From Selaginella moellendorffii (taxonomy: Eukaryota > Streptophyta > Lycopodiopsida > Selaginellales > Selaginellaceae), in assembly GCF_000143415.4 (NCBI RefSeq), contig NW_003314263.1, positions 2,600,700-2,664,699 of the forward strand: a stretch of DNA of 64,000 nt, written 5' to 3'. This document shows, in pieces, positions 45,217 to 56,069 of this stretch; position 1 is the first letter of the stretch, and each line of letters opens with the position of its first letter. Position numbers and translations under genes: made by a program. The notes beneath the pieces are model-generated. The model made no database searches, was not told the origin of the DNA, and saw only the letters and a program-made list of their open reading frames with translations.

Positions 45217-46977
45217 TGTGAGATACAAAATCCCTAGGCCCCAAAGTGGAGCTGGAAAGGGTGCCATGTGGTAGCGGCCGAAGTGAAAGCCAAACGAGTG
45301 TAACACGTTTGGACTAAAAGCTCCGACTTGAAAGGTCGAGAGCGGGAGTGGAACTCCTAACAAAGTGCTCGAGGAACAAGCACGAAGCGAGCAATAAGCG
45401 AGGCTCCAAAAAGGGACCCAAAAAGGACCAACACATTACACGTGGAAGTGTCCAAGGTGGAGTCCAAGGTGGAGTCCAAGATGGAGTCCGAGATGGAGTC
45501 CAAAGTGGAGTCCGAGATGGAGTCCGAGATGGAGTCCAAAGTGGAGTCCGAGATGGAGTCCGAGATGGACCAAGACGAAGTCCGAGATGGAGTCCGAGGT
45601 GGAGTCCGAGATGGAGTCCGAGATGGAGTCCAAAGTGGAGTCCGAGATGGACCGAGACAGACCTGAGATGGAGTCCAAGATGGAGTCCGAAGTGGAGTTC
45701 GAGATGGAGTCCGAGATGGACCGAGACGGGGTTCGAGATGGAGTCCGAGATGGACCCGAGATGGAATCCGAGATGGAGTCCGAGAAGGACCCAAGATGAA
45801 GTCCGAGGTCGAGACCGAGACTGGGACCAAGACCGAGACCGAGAAAAAAGACCAAGACTGAGACCGAGACCGAGACCGGGACCGAGACCGAGACCGAGGC
45901 GGAGGCCGAGACCGAGCCCGAGTCCGAGTCCGAGTCTGAGTCTGAGTCCGAGTCCGAGTTTGAGTTTGAGTTTGAGTCTGAGAGGGTGAAAGCCCAAAGC
46001 GTTCGTCTCCCAGACCCTGGGGGGTTTGGTGAGCTCCAAAAGTATAGTAATGGGGAGGACTGCAGTGGAGCCAGTTTGGCCAGGAAAGGCCAGTTTGGCC
46101 CAGGAAGGCCAGACCCAGTGTTGGGTGATGAACTGACCACTGGGAAGTCCAAGACTAGAGTGAATACGGACCGACAAGTGGGGTAGCTTGGTGAAGTGTT
46201 CAAGAGCCGGCTCTAGTTCCCCCGGGAGATCGATTGGCTGATGCTCCCAGTCCAAGTGTGGGTGGCACTACCTACTTGGATACCAAGCGTGGCTCAATGG
46301 AACCTCGCTCTAAGCCCATGGCTAGAGCACCCAAGGGCGGAAGGCGGGGAAAGTACCTAGGTGGCTCGCGTAAGGCCACGGTGTTCCGAAATGTCGTCCC
46401 AAAGGCCCAGACTATGGAAAGGAAGAGGAGCAGTCCTTTGGGGTGTGACCAAGGACACAGTCGTGTGGTGATGAAGTCCCAGAGGACCGTGGGACTTAGT
46501 GGTCGGGCCTATGGGCCTCGATCTAGTGGCAGTGTTGGCAAACACGGCCAAAGGCAAAAAGGGACTTAGTGGGGACTGACAGAGGGATATTAGGGAAGGC
46601 TGTTCCCTTTGTCGGTGGGCATCCTAAGGATGCTAAGGAGTGGATCTGGGATGACCACTCATGGATGGTTGGCCCAGTCTTGGAGAGACAAGACTGTGTT
46701 GCAAGTGGTATTGGACTACCAGTGTAGCAAAGGTGATTGGGCATGGCCTTAGCGTAATAGGCTGCTATGTCGGTGGTACCTTTGAGTGTCAGTCATGGGA
46801 TCGGACACATGGAGCACTTGGACCAGGTGCAAGGGTTGAGTGGCATGGATGCCATTCTTGGGGCTAGCAAGTCCCAAGTCCTGAATTGGACTTATGGAGG
46901 TTGTGAAGGAGACTCCTCCAAATGGTCAGAGGTGTGGTTAAGTGACTAAATTAGAATGGAAAAATTAGTCGCTTACA
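45217..46977 (+). repeat. 3' LTR of the non-autonomous element
   Basis: Differs from the 5' LTR by scattered substitutions and a shorter end of the hexamer array (45450-45985). Confidence 0.92.
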
Positions 46978-46982
46978 GTTCC

Positions 46983-47439
46983 TTCAAGACTGGTTCTTAG
47001 ACCTCACTATCCCTACTATACTTTTGGAACCCCCTGCAGCCACTCCCCCCTAGGAGACGCACGCTTTGGGCTTTCACCCTTTGACCCGTATTAGTATTTG
47101 GACTTAGTCTCTGGCTTGATCTCGGACCCGATTTCGGATCCGACTTCGGATTCGGTCTCGGACTCGATCTCGGACTCGACCTCGGACTCGGTCTCGGACC
47201 CGATTTCGGATCTCGGACTCCATCTCGAACTCGGTCTCGAACTCGGTCTCGAACTCAGACCCAAACTCGGTCCCCGAGTCGGTTTCGGACTCGATTCCAG
47301 ACTCTATCTCGAAGTCGGTCCTAGAGTCGGTCTTGGACTCGATCCTCGACTTGGTCCCATCCGATGAACTCTTTATCATTTCGGTCAAGCTTTTGGGGAT
47401 CCTTTAGCCTACGACATCTCGGGGAGTCGGTTCCTTACA
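46983..47439 (-). repeat. Chromovirus 3' LTR, proximal part
   Basis: Continues the LTR after the insertion; matches 55584-56069. It contains a hexamer array (47098-47348) that reads GAGTCC/GAGACC-like on the element's sense strand. Confidence 0.9.
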
Positions 47440-47842
47440 ACTCCACCACCCATAGAAGAAGTTCGATGCCCACATCAAACGTCTCGTTTTATCCTACGAC
47501 TTGTTGACCATGTCTCCGGGGGCATCCCCCCACTTAGCGGTGTGCCTAAGTTAGCCTCCCCGGCCAAGAGCCCATGACAACGGAATATAGGTGTCCCTAT
47601 ACCCCTAACCTCACCACGCCCTAGTATGGGGTCGGGACTTGAACCCAGCCTTGCTTTACTAGGGGGTTGGGACTCGAACCCAACCTCCATAGAATACGTC
47701 TACGGATTCGACATCCCCGCGGGGAGTCGGGCGTAGTGCCCTACGCCTGGTCGACCTATCCAACCCATGCTAATTAGCTTACCTTCGGCACGCCTTCGGG
47801 TCCTAACATATGCCACTTGCTCAACTTTGCAAATTGATATTT
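47440..47842 (-). other. Chromovirus 3' non-coding segment
   Basis: Between the chromodomain stop and the 3' LTR. It contains T-arm-like GGTTCGAGTCCC phrases on the element's sense strand and is related to the interior of the non-autonomous element. Confidence 0.7.
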
Positions 47843-48224
47843 TTAATTGAATTTTGCATAAGTACATAGAGTTCTGCCTTGCAGAAATTCCTCCACTAGA
47901 TCTCGCGCATTTGCTAGGTTCTCCTCCGGTTCCCATGTTGCTTCGCAGTGTGGAAATCCTTTCCACTTCACATGGAACTCTCTCACCTCACGTCCTTGTC
48001 GCTTGCTCTTGCGCGCATTGAGGATGGCCTCGACTTCGTATTCCTCTTCCCCTTGGATAACCTCAGGTGAAGGTCTCACTTGGTCCTTGCGAAGCGGATC
48101 CTCAAAGTACGGCTTGAGTAAGTTCACATGGAACACTGGGTGCATCTTCCCCATCTCTCGAGGAAGTCGGAGTCGGTAAGCCACTTTACCGATTCGTGCC
48201 TCAATCTCGTAAGGCCCTGCGAAC

Positions 48225-48276
48225 CTGCTTAAGGAACTCAAGATCAATCCATTTACAGGAATACATGCATCTTTAC
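48225..48276 (-). other. Putative 52-bp intron before the chromodomain region
   Basis: Starts GTAAAG and ends AAGCAG. Removal joins AG to G and restores the reading RKLTQR-FAGPYEIE across a conserved gypsy segment (RKLTPRF-GPF in many elements). Not a multiple of three. Confidence 0.6.
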
Positions 48277-48694
48277 CTTTGGGTCAACTTTCGGCTGATC
48301 CCACTTGGTAGTCTGAGGTTCTTGGTGTTCAGCCACACCTTCTCCCCAGCTTGGAACTCTACATCCCGACGCTTCTGGTTCGCGTATTTGGTTTGCCTTT
48401 GTTGAGCCCGTTCCAAGGAATCCCTCACTAGATTCTAAATGCTGAGTCTTTCCGCCGTGAATGCCTCCACTGCGGGCAACTCTCCATGATACTCGGCCAC
48501 GCCGAGTTCCACAGGACCTTCAATAGCTCGCCCATTGATGACTTCCCATGGACTCACCTCGATACTCGAATGTGGTGAGTTGTTATAACACATTTCCGCA
48601 AGTCCCAAATGACTTACCCAATCGGTCTGGTCTCCCGAGACATAGCATCGCAAATAATCCTCCAGCTGCCTATTCACCCTTTCCGTTTGTCCGT

Positions 48695-48740
48695 CTGTCA
48701 AGAAGTGTTAGTGCCAACAACTTGACTTAATACCCCATAC
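48695..48740 (-). other. Putative 46-bp intron in the integrase core
   Basis: Starts GTATGG and ends GACAG, with a CTAAC branch-like site about 16 nt before the end and a pyrimidine-leaning stretch. Its length is not a multiple of three; removal joins ACA-G to AC-GGA and restores HPQTDGQTER. It is flanked by a 4-bp repeat ACAG. Confidence 0.6.
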
Positions 48741-49350
48741 CTGTCTGTGGGTGATAGTCTGTGCTGAATTTCAACTTGGTGGGATACTGTTCTAGGAGAG
48801 TCCTCCAGAACCTACTGGTGAAGATCTTATCTCGATCTGAGATGATCTCTTCCGGTCTTCCCCGCACTCGAACCACTTGTTCGAAGAACAGCTTTGCCAC
48901 ACCTTCCACATCCACCTCCGTTGTGGTGGGTATGAAATGTGCCATCTTCGAAAATCGGTCCACCACCATGAATATTGCATCAAACCCCTCGCTTGGGGGG
49001 AGTCCCGTGATGAAGTCCATCGTAAGACATTTCCACGGGCGATCTGGAATTGGGATGCTTTGCAACAAGCCCCCACTAGCCTTAGTCACGGCTTTTACCT
49101 GCTGACATGTTGGACATGTCTTTACATAGTCTTGGGCGTCCTTAGCCATATCTGGCCAATGGTACTTCCTTTTGAGTAAGCCCATCGTCTTGGGCACTCT
49201 GCCATGTCCCGCAAGAGGTCCGTCATGACACTCTTCTAAGGCCACCTTCCTTAGTTCCCCTTCTGGAATATACACCCTCGTTCGCTTGTAATAGATGAGT
49301 CCATTGCGTTCCGCATAGCCCATTTTCTCTTCTGTTGGCAGCTCACCTCT

Positions 49351-52182
49351 CTAGTGAGCTTCCCACGCCTCTAGATTCCTCAGCAACACTTCTTGTGCTA
49401 GACCATCGTTCTCATATGCTGTCCGCACATTGTCCCAGAAGGTTGCTGTTGCGCTGGATATTGCCAACCTCAAGCTCGCTTTTCGACTTAGCGCATCCGC
49501 CACGATGTTGCTCTTCCCAGGCTTGTACAGAATCTCGCAATCAAACTCAGCCAAGGCATTGGCCCACCGACCTTGTTTCCCTCTTAGGTCGGGCTGTGAC
49601 AAGAAGTGTTTCGTTGCCACATTGTCCGTGTAAACTTTGAAGTGTCTCCCAAGGTAGTGTCGCCACTCCTTGAGTGCCTTGACTACCGCAAACAATTCCT
49701 TCTCGTGGGCAGGCCACTTCCGTTGAGCCTTGTCCAGCTTCTTCAAGAAGAACGCTACCGGATGGTTGTCTTGCTTCAAAACTGCGCCCAACGCAAAGTC
49801 TGAAGCATCCGTTTCTACCTCAAAGTCCTTACCAAAGTCTGGTAATGCCAATACGGGAGCCTTCCTCAACTTCCCTTTGAGGTGGACGAATGCCGCCTCG
49901 CATTCCGCTGTCCACACCATCTTCCCTTTTCCTGTTTGGTCCGTTAAGGGCAGGGCTACTCTCGAATAGTGTCTGATAAACTTTCGATAGTAGTTGCATA
50001 GCCCCAGGAATGCTCTCAACTCGTGTACATTGGATGGTTGCTCCCATTCCTGGATCGCTTGGACCTTCTCCGGGTCCACCTTGAGCCTGTCCTGGCCCAC
50101 CACATGCCCGAGAAACTTTACCTCTTGTTGAGCAAAGTCATATTTGCTCTCTTTAGTATACAGTTTGTGTTCCCTTAGTTTCTCAAACACCTTCGCCAAG
50201 TGTTCGGCATGCTCCTCTAGCGTCTCGCTATAGATCAGGATGTCGTCGATATAGACGACCACAAAGTGATCCAAATAGGGTACAAAGATGTGGTTCATTA
50301 GCGCTGAAAACATTGCCGGTGCATTACATAGCCTGAAGGGCATCACCAGAAACTCAAAGCTCCCATACCTCGTTCGACAAGTTGTCTTCTCGACATCTTC
50401 CTCGGCTACCCTGATCTGGTAGTATCCTGACCTTAGGTCAATCCTCGAGAAGTATTTTGCCTTTCCCAACCTATCGAACAGGTCCTCAATCCTTGGCAAA
50501 GGGTACTTGTTCTTCTTTGTATACTTGTTGAGCAACCGGTAGTCTATGCACATGCGCATAGATCCATCTTTCTTTTTCACAAATAACACCGGCACTCCAT
50601 ACGGCGACTTGCTCAACCTAACATACCCTTTGTCCACCAATTCCTCTAGTTGGCACTTGAGCTCCTTGAGTTCTTTTTCGTTCAAACGATAAGGGGGACG
50701 AACCACTGCCTCAGCACCCTCGACCAGCTCAATCTTATGTTCTATCGGTCGTGCTGGGGGTAGCCTCGCCGGTAGCTCCTCCGGCATGGTATCCTGGAAT
50801 TGGTCCAACACCCGCTGGATCACTAAAGGTACTTCTTCCATTCCTGTCTTTTTGTCACTCTTCACCGAGAGTAAGCACAAAAAGGCCGCCTTAGTTCCTT
50901 TAGTGAGTTGTCCTCTCGTGGACACCAGGTTTAAGCAGGAATCTTTGGCCTTGCTTTGCCCTACCTTTAGATCTTGGGCCTCCACCCTAGATCTTCTTCC
51001 TTGGGCATTCGCCAGTACCACAAGGTTTCTACCTTGTCCATGTAGGGCTACCACGAATCGATTAAACCAGTCCATTCCGAAGATCACGTCAAATCCCGCC
51101 ATGTCCAACACGGTGAAATCCATGTCCATCTTCCAAGTCCCCACTTCGACTCTCGCTTGTCGAAGTACCTCATCGGTGCTTTGGCTACCTTGAACAAACT
51201 CTATAGTCCTTGGTTCGCCTAGCCGCTGCACCGTTAGTCCGGCTTGCCGGACTATGTCTGCAGCCACAAAATTATCCGAAGCACCCGTGTCAATAAGGAT
51301 TTTAACAAAGCTACCTCCGAGCTTCCCTCGGAGGGCTAGTAGATGTCGCGAACGACTCTCTACCAAAGTTGCTCGTGTAATGAGTAACTTTGAGTTAGGG
51401 ACTGGATCACATACCTCCGTTTGGACTTCACCCGACTTGATGGCCATATTGGCTCTGGCCTTCTTCGGGTAGGGACATTCCCTCGAGAAGTGTCCCGCTT
51501 CACCGCAGTTGTAGCATACGTTGTTTCCCACGCTGCTATACGACTTGACCTTCTTATCCGTGGGTTTGTCTCTTTTCGCTTGACTCCCCCACGTACTCAC
51601 TTGCTGGCCACCGGATCTGCCTTTCCGGAACCCCGAGGACTCATTCTTAGAGAAACTCTTCTTGAATTTCCCTCTGCTAAACGTTCCCCTTGGTTTGGCC
51701 CCTTTGCTAAACGTGGATCCCGACCCCGTTGTGTTCCCCTTTCGCAGGTTATCGTTGAAATGCACCTTGATGGCCGCATCCAACGCTTCCTTATAGTTGG
51801 TCGGGTTCCACCGCATTACTTCGCCGCGAGCCCAGGTTTGCAAACCTGATATGAAGGCATGGAACGCATCCATATCCCCCGTGTCCGTGACAAGTATCCT
51901 CTTTGCCATAAACCCATTCACATACTCCTGAATGGTTCTGGTTTGCTTCAGCCTACTCAGCTCGTCCCTTAGATGCAGAGTAACATTCGGAGGAACGTAA
52001 GTTGCGCGGATCCTCGCCTTCATCATTTCCCAAGTGGCCACCGGTCCTTCGTTGGCCTCTGTCGTTCTCCGCCAAGACTTGGCATTATCTGCCAAGTATG
52101 GTTTTGCACATGGGACCTTCTCCGAGCTCGGTAATCGCAACGCTTGGAAGTAGTCCTCCATATTGTAAAACCAATCCTCCAC
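49351..52182 (-). pseudogene. Chromovirus gag (C-terminal part)-protease-RT-RNase H
   Basis: One open frame of 943 codons. It holds the gag capsid region (retrotransposon-gag-like [14 protein letters not shown] ... [12 protein letters not shown]), a CCHC knuckle [14 protein letters not shown] (about residue 222), protease [11 protein letters not shown] (about 300), RT with [20 protein letters not shown] and YIDDILIYS (about 645), and RNase H with [13 protein letters not shown] (about 795). It ends EAWEAH at a TAG (49353-49351) that is in frame with integrase. The 5' end abuts the solo LTR that separates it from the gag start. Order PR-RT-RH-IN is that of Ty3/gypsy. Confidence 0.93.
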
Positions 52183-52183
52183 C

Positions 52184-54005
52184 TGTGAGACACAAAATCC
52201 CTAGGCCCCAAAGTGGAGCTGGAAGGGCGCCACATGGTAGTGGCCGAAGCGAGAGCCAAACGAGCGTAACACGTTTGGACCAAAAGCTCCGACTTGAAAA
52301 GTCAAGAGCGGGAGTGGAACTCCCAACGAAGTGCTCGAGGAACGAGCACGAAGCGAGCAAAAGGCGAGGCTCCAAAAAGGGACCCAAAAGGACCAACACA
52401 TGACACGTGGGAGTGTCCGAGATGGACTCGACTTGGAGTCCGAAGTGGAGTCCGAGATGGACTCGAGTTGGAGTCCGAAGTGGAGTCCGAGGTGGACCCG
52501 AGATGGACCCGAGTTGGAGTCCGAAGTGGAGTCCGAGATGGAGTCCGAGATGGAGTCCGAGATGGAGTCCGAGTTGGAGTCCGAGGTGGACCCGAGATGG
52601 ACCCAAGTTGGAGTCCGAAGTGGAGTCCGAGATGGAGTCCGAGATGGAGTCCGAGTTGGAGTCCGAGGTGGACCCGAGATGGACCCGAGTTGGAGTCCGA
52701 AGTGGAGTCCGAGATGGACCCGAGATGGAGTCCGAGATGGAGTCCGAGATGGAGTCCGAGGTGGACCCGAGATGGACCCGAAATGGAGTCCGAGATGGAG
52801 TCCGAGATGGACCCGAGATGGAGTCCGAGATGGAGTCCGAAGTCGAGACCGAGACCGGGACCGAGACCGGGACCGAGACCGAGACCGAGACCGAGATCGG
52901 GACCGAGACCGAGACCGAGCCCGAGGCCGAGACCGAGCCCGAGCCCGAGTCCGAGTCCAAATCCGAGTCCGAGTCCGAGTCCGAGTCCGAGTCCGAGTCC
53001 GGAGCCTGAGAGGGTGAAAGCCCAAAGCATTCGTCTCCCAGACCCTGGGGGGTTTGGTGAGCCCCAAAAGTATAGTAGGGGGAGGACTGCAGTGGAGCCA
53101 GTTTGGCCAGGAAAGGCCAGTTTGGCCCAGGAAGGCCAGACCCAGTGTTGGGTGATGAACTGACCACTGGGAAGTCCAAGACTAGAGTGAATACGGACCG
53201 ACAAGCGGGGTAGCTTCGTGAAGTGTTCAAGAGCCGACTCTAGTTCCCCCGGGAGATCGACTGGCCGATGCTCCCAGTCCAAGTGTGGGTGGCACTACCT
53301 ACTTGGATACCAAGCGTGGCTCAATGGAACCTCGCTCTAAGCCCATGGCTAGAGCACCTAAAGGCGATAGGTGGGGAGAGTACCCAGGTGGCTCGCGTAA
53401 GGCCACGGTGTTCCGAAATGTTGTCCCAAAGGCCCAGACTATGGAAAGGAAGAGGAGCAGTCCTCTGGGGTAGTGACCAAGGACACAGTCATGTGGTGAG
53501 GAAGTCCCAGAGGACCGTGGGACTTAGTGGTCGGGCCTGTGGGCCTCGATCCAGTGGCAGTGTTGGCAAACACGGCCAGGGGCAGAAAGGGACTTGGTAG
53601 GAACTGACAAAGGGACTTTGGGGAAGGCAATTCCCCAGGTCTGTGGGCATCCTAAGGATGCTAAGGAGTGGATCTAGGATGACCCCTCGTGGACACATGG
53701 CCCAGTCTTGGAGAGACGAGGTGGTGATGCAAGTGGTGTTGAACCACTAGTGCAGCAAAGGTGAATGGGCATGGCCTTAGCGTAACGGGCCGAGATGTCA
53801 GTGGTACCTTTGGGTGTCGGTCTCAGGACCGGACACGTGGAGCACTGGGACCAGGTGCAAGTGTGGAGTGGCATGGATGCCATTCTTGGGGCTAGCAAGT
53901 CCCAAGTCCTGAATTGGATTGATGGAGGTTGTGAATGAGACTCCTCCAAGTGGTCGGAGGTGTGGTTAAGTGACTAAAGTAGAATGGAAAATTTAGTCGC
54001 TTACA
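52184..54005 (+). mobile_element. Solo LTR of the non-autonomous family, inserted in gag
   Basis: 1822 bp, starts TGTGAGACACAAAATCCC and ends TTAGTCGCTTACA, bordered by CCACC on both sides (52179-52183 and 54006-54010). It is more diverged from the two LTRs at 39-47 kb than they are from each other. There is no interior; it was lost by LTR-LTR recombination. Removing it with one duplication rejoins the gag reading frame. Confidence 0.93.
52415..53008 (+). repeat. Purine-rich hexamer array in the solo LTR
   Basis: Same unit types as in the other LTRs, with different copy numbers and more GTTGGA units, showing that arrays change by unit gain and loss. Confidence 0.9.
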
Positions 54006-54096
54006 CCACCATCTTATAGTCGTTCACTCCCTTGAAGACCGGTGGGGGCTTTGGTTTGTACTTGGGAACTACCTGAGGGACTGATTCCACTTCGGT

Positions 54097-54441
54097 CTAT
54101 TCAACCTTGTCTGGTTTTGCCTCAGTCCCTGCCGAAGGGTCCGCACCTTCTGCGCTGCCAGCATCCGCAGTCTTTCGCTTTTTCTTCTGCTTCTCGTCAC
54201 GCTTTAGCTTGCGTATGAGAGTCTCTAGCAGGGCATTGGTCTGTGCCAATTGTCCTTCTAGAATATCCAATCGAGCCTTGGACGACCGAACCTCACCACC
54301 AGACTCCTGTTTGGAAGTTGCCTCACTGGAGTCCTCCTCATGCAAGGATTCCTCATCCATAGCCTCCTGTTCGACCGGAGGCTCCAGATCTGGATGAGGT
54401 TCCGTCTCTGCCTGGGTTCGCTTACGTCCTGCCCTTGCCAT
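54097..54441 (-). pseudogene. Chromovirus gag, N-terminal part
   Basis: Starts MARAGRKRTQAETEPHPDLE; acidic then basic, with a coiled-coil-like LDILEGQLAQTNALLETLIRK-type segment, ends KPDKVE at a TAG (54099-54097). The frame continues open beyond the TAG (TEVESVPQVVPKYKP...) to the solo LTR, and then resumes in the 943-codon frame. Confidence 0.8.
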
Positions 54442-54900
54442 CTCCCAGCAATCCGCCTCTATCCTTCGCTAGAACTGAGGAAGAGGCTCCGATACCAAAT
54501 GTAAGCTCCTAAGTTTGGACTTCCCGGGAGGTCACCCAGCCCAATACTATTCAAACCCAAGGACGCTTAACCCTAAATATCCCAAGACCCTTAACCAATT
54601 GGAAAAGGGGGTGCACTCTTGTTCATGGGCCCTTTCCCTCTATATTTGAACCCCTATAGATCGTCTCTCGAGTCGTTCCCTTTGGTTGCTTACAATCCAC
54701 CATGCTTTCCTGCAAGTTCATGCCCTCGTGAACGGAAGCTGAGAGCCGCAGCTCTCTCTCGAGGCCCGCTCTCTTGACACCCTACCCCTTGGGTCGAGCC
54801 CAGCGGGAGCAAACTAGACCAGCCAGATGTCAATCAACATCTAGTGTGATTCCTCTTGCCAACCAACAGAGTCGGACCCGAGACTGCTCCGATACCAAAT
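54442..54900 (-). other. Chromovirus 5' leader and primer-binding site
   Basis: Untranslated leader between the 5' LTR and gag. The primer-binding site TTGGTATCGGAGC is 2 nt from the LTR end. Decayed relatives of this leader occur at about 57900-58170 and 59340-59700. Confidence 0.75.
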
Positions 54901-56069
54901 TGTAAGCCACAAATTTTTCCTTTCCAATTTGCCAGCTTACCTCGTCTATCTGACCAACTCTGCCTTGGCTTGTGCTAAGTTCCCTCACCAAGGTTCCCGC
55001 CTATGGTACCAGCTCCTACCTGGTCCTACTTGGTTTCAACTACTTACTGCACGAGCAACAGAGTGTTAGCCATCCATCTACGGATTCCCAAATCTCTCCC
55101 AATCCCCCTCCTCGGGTTAGACTGGACTTAAGGTTCGGCTACACTCCCCGCAGGCACAAACAGCCAAGCACACCAAGCCTCCAGATTCCTAACACCCCTT
55201 GGTACCACAAGACTTGATCATGGGACCCTCTAAATCCCAAGTCTTGGGTGCAGCATTTGCTTCGGGACGTCGGGGCGAAACACCGTGGCCTAACGGCCCG
55301 GTATGGGTACCTCTACCCCCCCACTTCCATCCCAAAGGGAAGGCCCAAGCCCCTGGGAAGGGCGAGGACCAGTGAGCCACAAGGTACTCAAGTGGGGCAC
55401 CACTCCACCTGAGCCGGGAGCACCGCAGTCGGTTTCCCTTTCGGGAGTGGGAGCTGCTCTTGAGCACTTCCCTGGGTGGCCCCTCCGGCACCACTCAGGC
55501 CCATGCTCACTCCCACCCAAGGCCCCTCGGCCCCAATCTCAACCTCAAGTCAGTTTGGAAGCACCACTGGAGAGTTCCTTCAAGACTGGTTCCTGGACCT
55601 CACTATCCCTACTATACTTTTGGAACCCCCTGCAGCCCCCCCCCCCCCCCCCCCCCTGGGAGACGCACGCTTTGGGCTTTCACCCTTTGACCCGTATTAG
55701 TATTTGGACTTAGTCTCTGGCTCGATCTTGGACCCGATTTCGGATCCGACTTCGGATTCGGTCTCGGACTTGATCTCGGACTCGATCTCGAACCCGATCT
55801 TGGACCTGACCTCGGACTCGACCTCGGACTCGGTCTCGGACCCGATTTCGGATCTCGGACTCCGTCTCGAACTCGGTCTCGAACTCAGACTCAAACTCGG
55901 TCCCCGAGTCAGTCTCGGACTCGATTCCGGACTCTATCTCGAACTCGGTCCTAGAGTCGGTCTTGGACTCGATCCTCGACTTGGTCCCATCCGATGAACT
56001 CTTTGTCATTTTGGTCAAGCTTTTGGGGATCCTTTAGCCTACGACATCTCGGGGAGTCAATTCCTTACA
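54901..56069 (-). repeat. Chromovirus 5' LTR (uninterrupted)
   Basis: 1169 bp. Includes the empty target of the 7.6-kb insertion (around 55583), a run of 21 Cs at 55636-55656 that is much shorter in the 3' LTR, and a hexamer array (55700-55984). Confidence 0.92.

Larger units (their letters stand above)
39404..46977 (+). mobile_element. Non-autonomous LTR retrotransposon nested in the chromovirus LTR
   Basis: LTRs are 39404-41170 (1767 bp) and 45217-46977 (1761 bp), TG...CA, nearly identical. The target-site duplication is GTTCC (39399-39403 and 46978-46982). The primer site TTGGTATCGGAGC lies at 41173-41185; the polypurine tract CTATGGGTGGTGGAAT ends at 45216. The 4-kb interior has only short frames and no gag, RT or integrase motif, so it is a LARD-like parasite element. 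The interior at about 43650-44050 is related to the chromovirus 3' non-coding segment (reverse of 47480-47700). The uninterrupted target is preserved at 55560-55600. Confidence 0.93.
47843..49350 (-). pseudogene. Chromovirus integrase and chromodomain (3' pol)
   Basis: In frame with the upstream pol after one TAG. The zinc-binding HHCC region (EECHDGPLAGHGRVPKT ... CPTCQQVK) and catalytic core (LTMDFITGLP, IISDRDKIF) come first. The core then runs into HPQT, where a 46-bp stretch (48740-48695) interrupts the conserved HPQTDGQTER. After it come TERVNRQLEDYLRCYV and WVSHLGLAEMCYNNSPH with the catalytic Glu side. A TAG lies at 48437-48435. A 52-bp stretch (48276-48225) interrupts RKLTQR/FAGPYEIE. 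The C-terminal chromodomain reads YEVEAILNARKSK ... FHVKWKGFPHCEATWEPEEN. It defines the element as a chromovirus. If both stretches are spliced, only the TAG codon breaks this part. Confidence 0.88.
38725..56069 (-). mobile_element. Full-length Ty3/gypsy chromovirus, minus strand, carrying two later insertions
   Basis: Bounded by 5-bp direct repeats CAGGC (38720-38724 and 56070-56074). The 5' LTR is 56069-54901 and the 3' LTR is 47439-46983 plus 39403-38725, with TG...CA ends. The primer-binding site TTGGTATCGGAGC follows the 5' LTR (reverse of 54886-54898). The polypurine tract (reverse of 47440-47455, CTATGGGTGGTGGAGT) precedes the 3' LTR. Coding order is gag, zinc knuckle, protease, RT, RNase H, integrase, chromodomain. 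Removing the nested 39404-46977 and 52184-54005 elements with their duplications leaves an element of about 7.9 kb, a normal size. Confidence 0.92.

Noticed and set aside
49351-54099. Programmed TAG read-through between gag and pol
   Set aside because: Only one of the three TAGs is near a gag/pol boundary, and the gag zinc knuckle lies downstream of it; damage is simpler.
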